Source of the DNA: Candidatus Altarchaeota archaeon
GTDB lineage: Archaea > Altiarchaeota > Altiarchaeia > IMC4 > SCGC-AAA252-I15
Direction of reading: 5' to 3'
Assembly (NCBI GenBank): GCA_028712125.1
Contig: JAQTQS010000003.1
Span: 1-45,683, forward strand
DNA length: 45,683 nt
Shown here piece by piece: positions 22,594-32,171 of the stretch (within the stretch, counting starts at the first letter, position 1; every line of letters starts with the position of its first letter). The notes beneath the pieces were generated by a model. That model did no database searches, was not told the DNA's origin, and saw nothing but the letters and a program-made list of their open reading frames with translations. Both the position numbers and the translations under genes were made by a program.

Positions 22594-23526
22594 ATGGACC
22601 CTGACGAGTATGACGCAGAGTCTGCAAGGCTTAGAAAGAACCTTGCAGAACTCTCGGGGGGCAAGTGCGAGAAGTGCGGCAGGCCCATCACGGGCGGCGG
22701 CTGGCGCATGCACCGCCAGGGCGGTACGAACCTTATGGTCCTCTGCGAGGAGTGCCACGGCCGGATGGACAGGTCGGAGGCGAGGTTCAGGAGGAGGGAC
22801 GTCTTCAAGGAGGCGGTATCCGGGCGCAGGCAGGAGGAGTATAAGATGCTCAACGGGATGGTGTTCCTCGTATTCGTACTGCTGGCCGTGATTGCGCTGT
22901 TTGTCGGCCTGCCTGTGGATTTCTTCTACCGGCTCGTCGTGGTTTGGGTTCACGAGGCCGGCCACGGGTTTTTTTGTCTCGGGGGGGAGGGGGTGTTGTG
23001 CTCGTTCGGGGGTTTTTTGATGGAGATGCTGTTTTCGATTGTTCCTGCTATGATTTGCCTTACGAGGAGGGAGATGCGTCTTGCCGGTTTTGTGATGCTC
23101 ATGTGCGCGGGCTTTTCCGTTATGCATAACGGCGTTTACATGCAGAGCTCGGAGCATCCCATGGGCACTTCATTTGCCGGCGCGCTGACTGGCAGGTATG
23201 ACGATATCAGCGTCGCCTCGCATGACTGGACTATGTTTTTCAGCGAGTACGGTCTGCTCGATGATGCTGCCGAGATAGGCTTTTTGACTGAGGGATTCGG
23301 CCGGGCGGTTTCTCTGGTATTCTTATCGGCTGCCTTATTTTACTTCCTGCCGGCGGTTGCGGGCAGGGACGTTTTGGACCATGCGGGGGCTGCCGCGCTT
23401 TTTTCGGCGGTTTATTTCACCGCCTCGGAGGCGAGGGGCGTAGAGCTTTATACGTGCATCGCCATTGCCGCGCCCGCCGTGCTGAGGGCTGTTAGGGACG
23501 CGGTTAGGTGGGGATTACGGCGGTGA
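22594..23526 (+). CDS. Membrane metalloprotease-like protein (HEAGH) with N-terminal zinc module
   Basis: The 310-aa protein begins with a CxxC...CxxC module of HNH type (KCEKCGRPITGGGWRMHRQGG...LMVLCEECHGRMD). It is followed by a membrane part with five or six helices. The first of these region ends in VHEAGHGFFC, an HExxH zinc site as in M50-type intramembrane proteases. A later SSEHPMGTSF and HDWTMFFSEYGLL could supply further ligands. I take the ATG at 22594: the track start is a TTG, and AGTTTAAATT lies about 26 nt before the ATG, indicating a leaderless message. The second metal ligand of M50 (usually an LDG/NPDG motif) is not clear, so activity is uncertain. Confidence 0.65.
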   Translation: MDPDEYDAESARLRKNLAELSGGKCEKCGRPITGGGWRMHRQGGTNLMVLCEECHGRMDRSEARFRRRDVFKEAVSGRRQEEYKMLNGMVFLVFVLLAVIALFVGLPVDFFYRLVVVWVHEAGHGFFCLGGEGVLCSFGGFLMEMLFSIVPAMICLTRREMRLAGFVMLMCAGFSVMHNGVYMQSSEHPMGTSFAGALTGRYDDISVASHDWTMFFSEYGLLDDAAEIGFLTEGFGRAVSLVFLSAALFYFLPAVAGRDVLDHAGAAALFSAVYFTASEARGVELYTCIAIAAPAVLRAVRDAVRWGLRR

Positions 23527-23567
23527 TGGGAGTGTAGTGCCTGATTGCGTTTATTCCGGCGCCCTTC

Positions 23568-24728
23568 TTATTGCCTTGCGCCGTCTCTTTTTGCGGCGTA
23601 TACGTATAGGTCAATGCCGTCGGTCTTTGCCAGCATGTCGTCGACCGACTTTTGTTTCCTGCTGTTGCGCGGCTTGCCCATCAATATCATCGTGACCGCG
23701 TTCTGGACCGCGAAGCTTGTTATCTTGGCCGTGACGTCGTTGCTGTTCAGGCGGATGGCTCTCACCCCGAGGCTGCCCGCGGTATCGAACGCGTCCTTAA
23801 GCCATTTTTTCTCGTCTTCATTGAGAGACTTGTCATCTCCGGTCTCGACGTGGATGGCAATCAGTTCCGCTTCATGTTCCGCCGACAGCCGGTATGCGGA
23901 GCGCAGTATGTCCCCGGCGTTGGGGCTTGGACTGATGCATACAAGAAATTTTTCCGACGTTCTCCTCCCGGTTTCAATACTGCCGGCGCCGCCGCACCTT
24001 TCCATCTGCCTGCCTATGTGGAGTGCCATCTGCTGCATCGCGGCCTGGCGCAATGCGAGCAGGTTGCCTGGCCGGAAGAACTTTTGCACCGCTTCTGTTG
24101 CCATGTCCCGCGTGTAGACTTTTCCTTCCTTCAGCCTGTTCAGGAGCTGGTCGATGGGGAGGTCGACGAGTTTCACGTTTTCTGAGTTTAGGAATATGGA
24201 ATCGGGGACGTTTTCCTTCACGAGCGTTCCGGTAATGTTGAACACGACTTCTTTAAGGCTTTCGATGTGCTGGACGTTCAATGTCGTGTACACGTCTATT
24301 CCGGCGTTAAGGACGTCTTGCACGTCCTCGTACCGCTTGGCATTCTTCGTTCCCGGCGCGTTGGTGTGCGCCAGTTCGTCCATGAGCGCTATGCGCGGAT
24401 TCCTTTTTATTATAGCCTCGGTATCCGGTTCTGCTAGCGTCAGGCCGTGATATTCGATTTCGGCCGGTTTTATCGTTTCGAACTCGCTTGCAAGCGCTTT
24501 GGTTTCCGGACGCTTGTGCGGCTCGACGTAGCCTGCAACCACATCCAGCTTGTCGTCTTTCTTGCGGGATGCGGCATCGCAGAGCATTGCGTAGGTCTTC
24601 CCGACTCCGGGGGCGTAGCCGAAGAATATCGTCAAAGAGCCTGTTCCCTTTGTTTCATCCTTCTGGCCGGCGCTAATCCTCTTCAAAAGCTCCTCCGGGC
24701 TGGGCCGTATGTACTCGTCTTCTGCCAT
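23568..24728 (-). CDS. kdpD: Truncated KdpD (sensor and USP domains only)
   Basis: The 386-aa protein has the N-terminal KdpD domain with Walker A (FFGYAPGVGKTYAML) and the signature LMDELAHTNAPGTKNAKRYEDV...VYTTLNVQHIESL. It then has a universal-stress-protein-like domain (KFLVCISPSPNAGDILRSAYRLSAEHEAELIAIHVE). The membrane helices, GAF and histidine kinase of full KdpD (about 890 aa) are absent, and no kdpE is adjacent. Such short KdpD forms occur in other archaea and bacteria with kdp operons. In some bacteria the USP part of KdpD binds cyclic di-AMP. It starts 2 nt after kdpC, so it is the last gene of the operon. Confidence 0.93.
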   Translation of the reverse strand: MAEDEYIRPSPEELLKRISAGQKDETKGTGSLTIFFGYAPGVGKTYAMLCDAASRKKDDKLDVVAGYVEPHKRPETKALASEFETIKPAEIEYHGLTLAEPDTEAIIKRNPRIALMDELAHTNAPGTKNAKRYEDVQDVLNAGIDVYTTLNVQHIESLKEVVFNITGTLVKENVPDSIFLNSENVKLVDLPIDQLLNRLKEGKVYTRDMATEAVQKFFRPGNLLALRQAAMQQMALHIGRQMERCGGAGSIETGRRTSEKFLVCISPSPNAGDILRSAYRLSAEHEAELIAIHVETGDDKSLNEDEKKWLKDAFDTAGSLGVRAIRLNSNDVTAKITSFAVQNAVTMILMGKPRNSRKQKSVDDMLAKTDGIDLYVYAAKRDGARQ

Positions 24729-24730
24729 TT

Positions 24731-25345
24731 TTATTGCGCGTCTTCTAGCGCGTCTAGCGCCTTGTTTAGCATTAGGATATTTACCCTGTTTGTGCCTATA
24801 ATGCCTAGTATCGGTTTTTCTGCCTGCTTGTCTATGAGTTCGTTTATCTCTTCAGTTTCTATTCCGCGCTCTTTGGCGATATTTGGCGCCTGCAGGTAGG
24901 CTGATTCGACGCTTATGTGCGGGTCGAGCCCGCTTGCCGAGGCCGTCACGAGGTCGGATGGGATTACGCTCGCATTGCTTGCGTTCTTCCAGTATGACGC
25001 CCTGTCCGAGAACGCTTCTACAAGGCCCTTGTTTGTGGGGCCCATGTTCGAGCCGCCTGATGCCATCGGGTTGTACGGGCGGCCGGCTGTTGCGGAAGGC
25101 CGTGGCTGGAAGTATTTCGGGCCGGTGAAGTATTGTCCTATGAGCTCCGAGCCTATTGTATTGTTGTTCTTGTCTTTTATCAGGCTGCCTTCGGCCTGCT
25201 GCGGGAATAATTGCTGGGCGGCCGCGTATACGGCGAGGGGGTAGGCTATCCCGGTGAGGAGCCACATGGCGGTGAAGAATGCGGCTGCCCGTTTTAACCG
25301 TATGTTAACGCCTTTTGTTTCGGCCGTTTCTCCAGCATCTTTCAT
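24731..25345 (-). CDS. kdpC: K+-transporting ATPase subunit KdpC
   Basis: KdpC is the small subunit that stabilises the KdpFABC potassium pump and aids ATP binding. The 204-aa protein has one N-terminal membrane helix (AAAFFTAMWLLTGIAYPLAVYAAAQ) and the extracellular signature GSELIGQYFTGPKYFQPRPSATAGRPYNPMASGGSNMGPTNK, followed by DLVTASASGLDPHISVESA, all diagnostic. It overlaps kdpB by 4 nt (ATGA), which couples their translation. Confidence 0.96.
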   Translation of the reverse strand: MKDAGETAETKGVNIRLKRAAAFFTAMWLLTGIAYPLAVYAAAQQLFPQQAEGSLIKDKNNNTIGSELIGQYFTGPKYFQPRPSATAGRPYNPMASGGSNMGPTNKGLVEAFSDRASYWKNASNASVIPSDLVTASASGLDPHISVESAYLQAPNIAKERGIETEEINELIDKQAEKPILGIIGTNRVNILMLNKALDALEDAQ

Positions 25346-27381
25346 AACAGTCCTCCTATTATGAGGTCTATGATTTTTATCCCTGCGAATGGGGCTATTA
25401 TGCCTCCGAGGCCGTATATCAGCATGTTCCTCCGGAATATCTGTTCGACGGACATCGGCTCGTATTTCACTCCCTTGAGCGCGAGAGGTATCATCAATGG
25501 TATGATTATTGCGTTGAATATCACGGCTGAGAGTATCGCGCTTTCCGGCGTTGACAGGCGCAGTATGTTAAAGGCTTCGAGTTCAGGGTATATTCCGTAC
25601 AGCGCCGCCGGGACTATCGCGAAATATTTTGCCAGGTCGTTTGCGATGCTGAATGTGGTGAGCGCCCCCCTTGTCATGAGTATCTCCCTTCCGACCTTCA
25701 CTATTTCTATAAGCTTGGCCGGGTGGTTGTCGAGGTCTATCATGTTGGCGGCTTCCTTTGCGACCTGCGTGCCCTCGCTCATCGCCACCGCAACGTCGGC
25801 TTGCGCAAGAGCGGGTGCGTCGTTGGTTCCGTCGCCGGTCATTGCAACCATGAAGCCTTGCTTTTGCTCGTCGCGTATTATCCTCAGCTTGTCTTCCGGC
25901 TTTGCCTGCGCCATATAGTGCTCGACGCCGGCCTCCTTTGCTATATGGGCCGCCGTCAGCGGGTTGTCGCCGGTTATGATTACTATCTTTATGCCCATCC
26001 TGGCGACCTCTGCAAGGCGCTCCTTGATGTTCGGCTTCAGCACGTCTTTTAGGTGTATCACGCCCAGGATTTTGTCGTCGACCTGCACCAGGAGGGGCGT
26101 GCCGCCGCTTTCTGCGATTTTGTCCACCTCCTCGTTTACGCCTTCGGGCGTCATGCCTCCGAGCTTGGCCGCGTTCTCGATTATTGAATCCGCCGCGCCC
26201 TTCCTGTACGAGCGGCCGTCGTAGTCCACGCCGCTTATGCGCGTGTGGGGGGTGAATGGTATGACCGTCATTTTTTGCTCGTAGGCGTTGAACTGTATTC
26301 CGTATTTGTCCCTTGCGAGGGCCAAGATGCTCTTGCCTTCGGGCGTATCGTCTCCGACCGACGTTATCAGGGATGACAACGCCAGCTCTTTTTTAGTGAG
26401 TCCGCTGAAGGGTATGAAATCAACGGCCTGCCTGTTGCCGTATGTTATGGTACCGGTCTTGTCGAGGAGTATCGTGCTTACGTCACCGGCCGCTTCGACG
26501 GCCTTGCCTGAGAGTACGACCACTTTTTTGTTGAATAGGCGGTCCATGCCTGCTATCCCTATGGCCGGCAGCAGGGCGGCGATGGTGGTCGGCGCAAGGC
26601 AGACGAACAATGAGATGAGGACTGCGAGTTCTACGGCTGAGCCGCGTCCTATCGTGTTTGCGCTGTAGTATGACAATGCCCAGAGGTTTGCGACCACGAA
26701 GAGGAATATCCCGGTCAGCCATAGCAGGAGGGTGTCCAATGCTATCTCGTTCGGGGTCTTCGGCCTCTTGGCGGCGTCTATCATGTTAACCATCCTGTCG
26801 ACGAAGGTCTCGCCGGAATTTACGGTTATTTTCACCATGCACGTGTTTGCTATGACTTTGGTTCCCGCGACGACGCCGCAGCGCTCCCCGCCGGATTCCC
26901 TTACGACGGGGGCGGACTCCCCTGTGACCGCGGACTCGTCCATGAGGACCGAGCCTGCGAGCACCTCGCCGTCTGAGGGGACGATGTCGCCTATGGCCAA
27001 AAGCACTATGTCGCCGCGCTTGAGGTCTGATGCGCTCACTATGTCGTACGCCGCGTGGAAGTCGGGCGCATCAAGCCTCTTGGCAGTCACGTCCTCCCGC
27101 CCCTTCTTCAACTCGTCGGTCCTGGCCTTCCCCCTAAGCTCGGCGAATGACTCGGCGAAGGTGCTGAACAGGACGGTAAGCCAGAGCCACACTGTTATTC
27201 CCAGTATGAACCTTGCAGGCCTGCCTGAGAGCATGGCGTCGAGGAGGCCGAGCGTGGTTATAACGCTCCCTATCTCGACCGAGAACATGACCGGGTTCCT
27301 CCATAGCCTCCAAGGGCTCAGCCTCTTGAACGCGTCTTTGCATGCGGCAGCCAAAATTTCCGGGTTGAAAATGCCTGGCAT
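25342..27381 (-). CDS. kdpB: K+-transporting ATPase subunit KdpB
   Basis: KdpB is the P-type ATPase that drives potassium uptake. The 679-aa protein has the phosphorylation motif DKTGTITYGN, the actuator motif AVTGESAPV, the P-domain GDGTNDAPALAQADVAVAMSEGTQVAKEA and seven membrane helices. The ORF track adds 36 codons that lie inside kdpA. The true start is the ATG at 27381 (MPGIFNPEIL), which shares one base with the kdpA stop (TGATG). Length then matches the family. Confidence 0.97.
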   Translation of the reverse strand: MPGIFNPEILAAACKDAFKRLSPWRLWRNPVMFSVEIGSVITTLGLLDAMLSGRPARFILGITVWLWLTVLFSTFAESFAELRGKARTDELKKGREDVTAKRLDAPDFHAAYDIVSASDLKRGDIVLLAIGDIVPSDGEVLAGSVLMDESAVTGESAPVVRESGGERCGVVAGTKVIANTCMVKITVNSGETFVDRMVNMIDAAKRPKTPNEIALDTLLLWLTGIFLFVVANLWALSYYSANTIGRGSAVELAVLISLFVCLAPTTIAALLPAIGIAGMDRLFNKKVVVLSGKAVEAAGDVSTILLDKTGTITYGNRQAVDFIPFSGLTKKELALSSLITSVGDDTPEGKSILALARDKYGIQFNAYEQKMTVIPFTPHTRISGVDYDGRSYRKGAADSIIENAAKLGGMTPEGVNEEVDKIAESGGTPLLVQVDDKILGVIHLKDVLKPNIKERLAEVARMGIKIVIITGDNPLTAAHIAKEAGVEHYMAQAKPEDKLRIIRDEQKQGFMVAMTGDGTNDAPALAQADVAVAMSEGTQVAKEAANMIDLDNHPAKLIEIVKVGREILMTRGALTTFSIANDLAKYFAIVPAALYGIYPELEAFNILRLSTPESAILSAVIFNAIIIPLMIPLALKGVKYEPMSVEQIFRRNMLIYGLGGIIAPFAGIKIIDLIIGGLL

Positions 27382-29108
27382 CAGAAGACACCTCCGGTAA
27401 TCATCAGCAGGTGTTCGACTATCGGGCCCAGGGCGAGGGCCGGCAGGAATGATATCGTGTCGACCAGCACGATGACCATGATGAGCCATATTATGAACGT
27501 CATGGTGCTTGTCCGAAGGACGTCCGGGGACTGGTAGACTTTTTTCGCCGCGAGCGAGCCGGCCAGCGCTAGCGCCGCTATCGCTGGTATGAACCTTCCG
27601 GCAAGCATGGCTATGGCCCCCATCAGGTTGTAAAACACCGTATTGGCATTAAGGCCTCCGAAGGCGCTTCCGTTGTTGTTCGCCATTGAGGCGAACGCGT
27701 ACAGTATCTCGCTTACGCCGTGCGGCCCCATGTTGTATATCGAGGATGCGCCTTCAGGCAGCAGTATCGCAATGGCTGAGAACAATAGCACGAGCATGGG
27801 CGGTATGAGCACGATGATGACCGAGCATCTCATGTCGATTGCTTCTATCTTCTTTCCGAGGTATTCCGGCGTCCTGCCGACCATTAGGCCGGCGACGAAG
27901 ACCGCGATTATAACGTAGGGGAGCATCGTGTATAATCCGGAGCCTATGCCGCCGGGGCAGACTTCCCCGAGCATGATGAGGGCCATCGGCATCATCCCCC
28001 CGAGGGGTGTCATCGAGTCGTGCATTGAGTTGACTGACCCTGTCGAGGTCCCGGTCGTGGCTGCGGCGTATAGCACGCTCCCGCCTATTCCGAATCTGGT
28101 TTCCTTGCCTTCCAGGTAGTCGCCGCTTATGCCCGCATTTTCCAGCAGTGGATTGCCTTTCAGCTCGAAGTAATAGCCGAATGCGTATGCGGCAGCAAGG
28201 AATAGCATCATCACGGCGAAAATTGCCCATCCCTGCCTCGTATCCTTTGCCATGCGCCCGAACGTGTAGGTCAACGAGAAGGGTATTGCGAGTATCATGA
28301 GTATCTCAAGGATGTTTGTGAGCGGCGTGGGGTTTTCGAACGGGTGGGCTGCATTGGCGCCGAAAAATCCGCCGCCGTTGTTGCCAAGCTCCTTAATCGC
28401 CTCCTGGGACGCCACGGGCCCCATCGGTATCTCCTGCGTTGTGACGTTTCTCCCGTCGGACGCGACGTACGGCTCCATCAGATTTGAGTTCACGTAGGGA
28501 CTGAAGTTTTGTATCACGCCCTGGGATGCGAGCAATAGCGCGCCGGCAAAGGCGGCAGGCAATAGTAGGTATACCGTGCCGCGGGCCATGTCGGCCCAGA
28601 AGTTGCCGAGCGTGCGGCTGGACTGCCTTGTTATGCCGCGTATTAGCGCGATGGCTATGCAAAGCCCGGTCGCGGCCGAAAGGAAGTTCTGGACCGCGAG
28701 GCCGGCCATTTGGGTGAAGTAGCTTGCCTGCGATTCGCCGGAGTAGGCCTGCCAGTTGGTGTTTGTCACAAAGCTTACGGCGGTGTTTACCGCGAGGTCC
28801 CATCTGAACCCGCCGTAGTTCTGGGGGTTTAGCGGGAGGTATTGCTGGAACAGGAGGATTGCAAGGAGCGCGGCTATTCCGATGATGTTGAAGAGCATCA
28901 TTGAGACTGCGTAATCCTTCCAGTCCATCTCCTCGCTGGGGTTGATGCCGCAGGCTTCGTATGCCGACTCCTCCAGAATCCGGAGGAACTTGCACCGCCC
29001 TTCAAAGACCCGCGCTATGTACAGGCCGAGCGGCTTGGCTATTAGTAGGACTGCCAGCATGCACAGGCCGAATACGGCGGTGTCGGCGGCGACGTTTGCC
29101 ATATACAT
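27381..29108 (-). CDS. kdpA: K+-transporting ATPase subunit KdpA
   Basis: KdpA is the channel-like potassium-binding subunit. The 575-aa protein has ten hydrophobic segments and the four selectivity-filter loops: TNTNWQAYSGE, NNGGGFFGANAAHPFENPTP, TGTSTGSVNSMHDSM and NNNGSAFGGLNANTVFYN. The start is one of three close codons (GTG 29111, ATG 29108, ATG 29102); I give the middle one but cannot decide. No kdpF ORF is visible upstream. First gene of kdpABCD. Confidence 0.96.
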   Translation of the reverse strand: MYMANVAADTAVFGLCMLAVLLIAKPLGLYIARVFEGRCKFLRILEESAYEACGINPSEEMDWKDYAVSMMLFNIIGIAALLAILLFQQYLPLNPQNYGGFRWDLAVNTAVSFVTNTNWQAYSGESQASYFTQMAGLAVQNFLSAATGLCIAIALIRGITRQSSRTLGNFWADMARGTVYLLLPAAFAGALLLASQGVIQNFSPYVNSNLMEPYVASDGRNVTTQEIPMGPVASQEAIKELGNNGGGFFGANAAHPFENPTPLTNILEILMILAIPFSLTYTFGRMAKDTRQGWAIFAVMMLFLAAAYAFGYYFELKGNPLLENAGISGDYLEGKETRFGIGGSVLYAAATTGTSTGSVNSMHDSMTPLGGMMPMALIMLGEVCPGGIGSGLYTMLPYVIIAVFVAGLMVGRTPEYLGKKIEAIDMRCSVIIVLIPPMLVLLFSAIAILLPEGASSIYNMGPHGVSEILYAFASMANNNGSAFGGLNANTVFYNLMGAIAMLAGRFIPAIAALALAGSLAAKKVYQSPDVLRTSTMTFIIWLIMVIVLVDTISFLPALALGPIVEHLLMITGGVF

Positions 29109-29111
29109 CAC

Positions 29112-29451
29112 TTCTGCATTAATTTCGTTTATGGCGCCCTAACGCTGCAAGATTGGGGGAGTAGGATTCGCCAATAGTGTATAGTTGTATTTGTGTTTAA
29201 AACTTGGCCCATTTTATGAGTATATCATATATTTAATGAGCTTTTAAGGCGGGTTTTATCCCACATTTCTGCGAATCAGCTGGAGGAATCACGATTTCTA
29301 TTAGGGGAGTAGGTTGTACGATAAAATGCAGGACAGCAGGTATAATGCCCATAATTTGTATCATGGAAGTTCGGTCTTCATCCTGACGCGATGTTTAACA
29401 AGGCAAACAAATCCGCAGGACTTCCGGCTTAACCCGCCTTACAGTGCGCTC
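29112..29451. promoter_or_regulatory. kdp upstream region and mgtA 3' spacer, no gene
   Basis: The 340 bp between mgtA (stop at 29452) and kdpA hold no convincing ORF. On the minus strand there are TATA-like stretches for kdpA (GTTTTAAACACAAATAC near 29198, and TTAAATATATGATATACTC near 29220-29238). The latter includes near-palindromic ATATATGATATA, a possible operator. A potassium-dependent regulator is expected but not identified. The 29250-29451 part looks like untranslated sequence. Confidence 0.4.
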
Positions 29452-31992
29452 TTAGAGGTCGTTTCTTGCGTAAAATATCCTTTTCGTGATTTCCACGCAC
29501 ACGAGGTAGACTAGGACGATGCCCGCCAGGGCGGCGAGGATTGGCAGGGACAATGGCGCAAAGCCGAAATACTTTGCCAGCGGGGTGTAGGGCAGCAGCC
29601 AGCCTAACGCGACGCACAGTATGCTGCTCGCCAAAAGAGACCTGCTTGCGTTGCTCTGTATGAAGGGGATTTTCTTGGTCCTTATGACGTGTATCACCAG
29701 CGTCTGCGTCGCGAGCGATTCCATGAACCAGCCGGTCTGGAATGCGGCCTGCGAAAGGCCGAATATGCCGTAGAGCACGATGAATGAGATGATGTCGAAC
29801 ACGGAGCTGACCGGGCCGAAGACTATCATGAATTTCCTTATGAATTTCATGTCCCAGCGCTTGGGCTTCTGGATGAATTCCTTGTCCACGTTGTCGGTCG
29901 GTATCGTTATCTGCGAGAAGTCGTAGATGAAGTTGTTGAGGAGTATCTGGACGGGCAGCATCGGTAGGAACGGCAGGTATACTACGGCGCCGAGGACGCT
30001 GAACATGTTGCCGAAGTTTGAGGAAAGGCCCATCATTATGTATTTCAGGGTGTTGCCGAACGTTTTCCTGCCTTCCAGTATTCCGTGGCGTAGGACCCGG
30101 AGGCTCTTTCTCGTGAGGATTATGTCGGCCGACTCCCTTGCGACGTCGACTGCGCTGCTCACCGAGATTCCGATGTCCGCCGCCTTTAGCGACGGCGCGT
30201 CGTTGATGCCGTCGCCCATGTAGCCGACGACGTGGCCGTTGGCCCTTAGGGCGTTTATGACACGGTTTTTCTCGTCAGGGGAGAAGCGTGCGAAGATTGT
30301 GGTCTTTTCGGCGCGGACGCGCAGCGCGTCGTCTGTGAGGTGGTCTATCTCGGCTCCCAGCAATATTCCCTTTATCGGCAGGCTTATGTCGTCGCATATC
30401 TTCTTTGTGACGAGCTCGTTGTCGCCGGTGATGATTTTTATTTCCACTCCCGCGTGGTGGAGCTCCTGGAGGACTTCCTTGACGTCGGATTTTGGGGGGT
30501 CGAGGAACGAGACGAAGCCGAGCAATTTCATGTCCTTCTCGTCGTGCTTGCTGTAGGACTTTGCCTCGGGCACTTCCCGGACTGCGACTGCAAGGACGCG
30601 ATAGCCGTCCATGCTTAGGCTGTGGTACTGTTCGCGCACCTTCTCCTTGGCTTCGTGAGTGAGAGGCATGGGTTTTCCGTCGTGCTCGTATGTTTCGCAC
30701 GACTTGAACACCTCTTCAGGCGCGCCCTTGGTTATGAGAATCCTCTTTCCAGACCGTCCTGCGACGACGCTCATCTTCTTCCGGACGAAGTCGAACGGAA
30801 TCTCGTCGACCTTCTCGTAGGCGGAGATGTCCATCGCCTTGAACTCCAGTACTGCGGTGTCCAGCGGGTTCTTGATTCCGGTCTGGTATGAGCTGTTGAG
30901 GTATACGTGCAGCAGCACGCTCTCTGAATGCCTGCCTACGGCGTCCGTATATTTGACAAGCTGTATCTTGTCCTGAGTCAGGGTCCCGGTCTTGTCGGTG
31001 CAAAGCACGTCCATGCTGCCGAAGTTCGGTATCGAGGCCAGCCTTTTCACGATGACCCCCTCCTTCGCCATGCCAAGGGAGCCCTTGGCCATCGTAACGG
31101 ACATTATCATCGGCAAAAGCTCTGGAGTAAGCCCGACCGCGACGGCGAGCGCGAACAGGAAGGAGTCAATAAGGTCTCGCTTCATCATCGCGTTGAAGAG
31201 GAATATCAGCAGGACCAGGAAGAACGTCGCCTTCATCACGAGATGGCCGAAGTCGTTTATCCCCCGGTCGAAGTCGGTCTCTTCGGACGGAGACGAAAGC
31301 TTTGAAGCTATCTTCCCGAACTCTGTATGGCTTCCGGTCTTCAGCACGATTGCCGTGGCCGAGCCGCTTATGACGTTTGTCCCTAGGAATACGATGTTGT
31401 GCATCTCGGAGACCGAGTGCTCGGCTTCGTGAAGTTTTGCGGCGGTCTTCTCGGATGGGAAGGACTCGCCTGTCAGCGAGGACTGGTTGACGAAGAAATC
31501 CTTGGCGGATATGATGCGGGCGTCCGCGGGCACCATGCTGCCCGCGCTCAGGAACAGGACGTCGCCCTCGCAGATGTCGGAATGGAACACTTCCTTTCTT
31601 GCGCCGTCCCGGCTTACGGTGACCTTGGTGCGGACTATCTGCTTCAGCTTCTCCGAGGCCTTGCCGGCATTGTATTCCAGGAAGAAGTCCAATATGACGC
31701 CGAGCAGCACCATCACGGCGATGATGATTGCGTCTGCGAACTCCCCCAGAAAGGCCGACACGCCCGCCGCTATCAGCAGGATGATGACCAGCGGGCTCTT
31801 GAAATGCGAGAGGAACTCGAAAATCACGTTCAGACGCTTCCGCTCGGAAATCACGTTCGGCCCGTAGGCGGCAATGCGCCTCTTGGCCTCGCGCTCTGAA
31901 AGGCCGTTTGCGGATGTCTTCAGCTCGGCGGCCACGTCATCCGCTTCGCGGCTGGCGAAGTATGCGAGGGTCTTTTCGGTGAACGGCATCAT
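29452..31992 (-). CDS. mgtA: Mg2+-importing P-type ATPase (MgtA/MgtB-like)
   Basis: A P-type (P3B) magnesium transporter. The 846-aa protein has the actuator SSLTGESFPSEK, the phosphorylation site CTDKTGTLTQDKIQLV, the hinge GDGINDAPSLKAADIGISV and about ten membrane helices. The C-terminal half has the family's NNFIYDFSQITIPTDNVD segment. Length is normal. Two ATGs in a row form the start; a TATATATTGCC box near 32018 puts transcription at the first of them, so the message is probably leaderless. It is on the same strand as kdp, 340 bp upstream, and may be controlled separately. Confidence 0.95.
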   Translation of the reverse strand: MMPFTEKTLAYFASREADDVAAELKTSANGLSEREAKRRIAAYGPNVISERKRLNVIFEFLSHFKSPLVIILLIAAGVSAFLGEFADAIIIAVMVLLGVILDFFLEYNAGKASEKLKQIVRTKVTVSRDGARKEVFHSDICEGDVLFLSAGSMVPADARIISAKDFFVNQSSLTGESFPSEKTAAKLHEAEHSVSEMHNIVFLGTNVISGSATAIVLKTGSHTEFGKIASKLSSPSEETDFDRGINDFGHLVMKATFFLVLLIFLFNAMMKRDLIDSFLFALAVAVGLTPELLPMIMSVTMAKGSLGMAKEGVIVKRLASIPNFGSMDVLCTDKTGTLTQDKIQLVKYTDAVGRHSESVLLHVYLNSSYQTGIKNPLDTAVLEFKAMDISAYEKVDEIPFDFVRKKMSVVAGRSGKRILITKGAPEEVFKSCETYEHDGKPMPLTHEAKEKVREQYHSLSMDGYRVLAVAVREVPEAKSYSKHDEKDMKLLGFVSFLDPPKSDVKEVLQELHHAGVEIKIITGDNELVTKKICDDISLPIKGILLGAEIDHLTDDALRVRAEKTTIFARFSPDEKNRVINALRANGHVVGYMGDGINDAPSLKAADIGISVSSAVDVARESADIILTRKSLRVLRHGILEGRKTFGNTLKYIMMGLSSNFGNMFSVLGAVVYLPFLPMLPVQILLNNFIYDFSQITIPTDNVDKEFIQKPKRWDMKFIRKFMIVFGPVSSVFDIISFIVLYGIFGLSQAAFQTGWFMESLATQTLVIHVIRTKKIPFIQSNASRSLLASSILCVALGWLLPYTPLAKYFGFAPLSLPILAALAGIVLVYLVCVEITKRIFYARNDL

Positions 31993-32137
31993 TAGGAAAT
32001 TTGATTACGGCAATATATACAAGCCGCATGCGTTTCACGACGGCCCAGTATGAGACAATGATACGTCCGGGCAAGACCGCGGGCCGATTTAGAATGAGAT
32101 GATTCCTTGTTTTGCCCGCCTTCAGAAGGAGGAGGGG

Positions 32138-32171
32138 GCATATAATATAGTATCCTGCGTATTGATTAAAT
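32138..32171 (+). promoter_or_regulatory. Promoter of the giant-protein gene pair
   Basis: GCATATAATATAG (32139-32150) is a strong archaeal TATA element 27 nt before the GTG at 32172. The spacing predicts a leaderless transcript that begins at the GTG. No other promoter is visible before the second giant gene, so both are probably read from here. Confidence 0.55.

Noticed and set aside
22594-22800. Homing endonuclease or mobile element from the HNH-like motif
   Set aside because: The module is fused in frame to a polytopic membrane protein and no intron, intein or flanking repeat is seen.
29314-29514. Plus-strand 66-aa ORF in the kdp-mgtA spacer
   Set aside because: It runs into the end of mgtA on the other strand and has no recognisable features.
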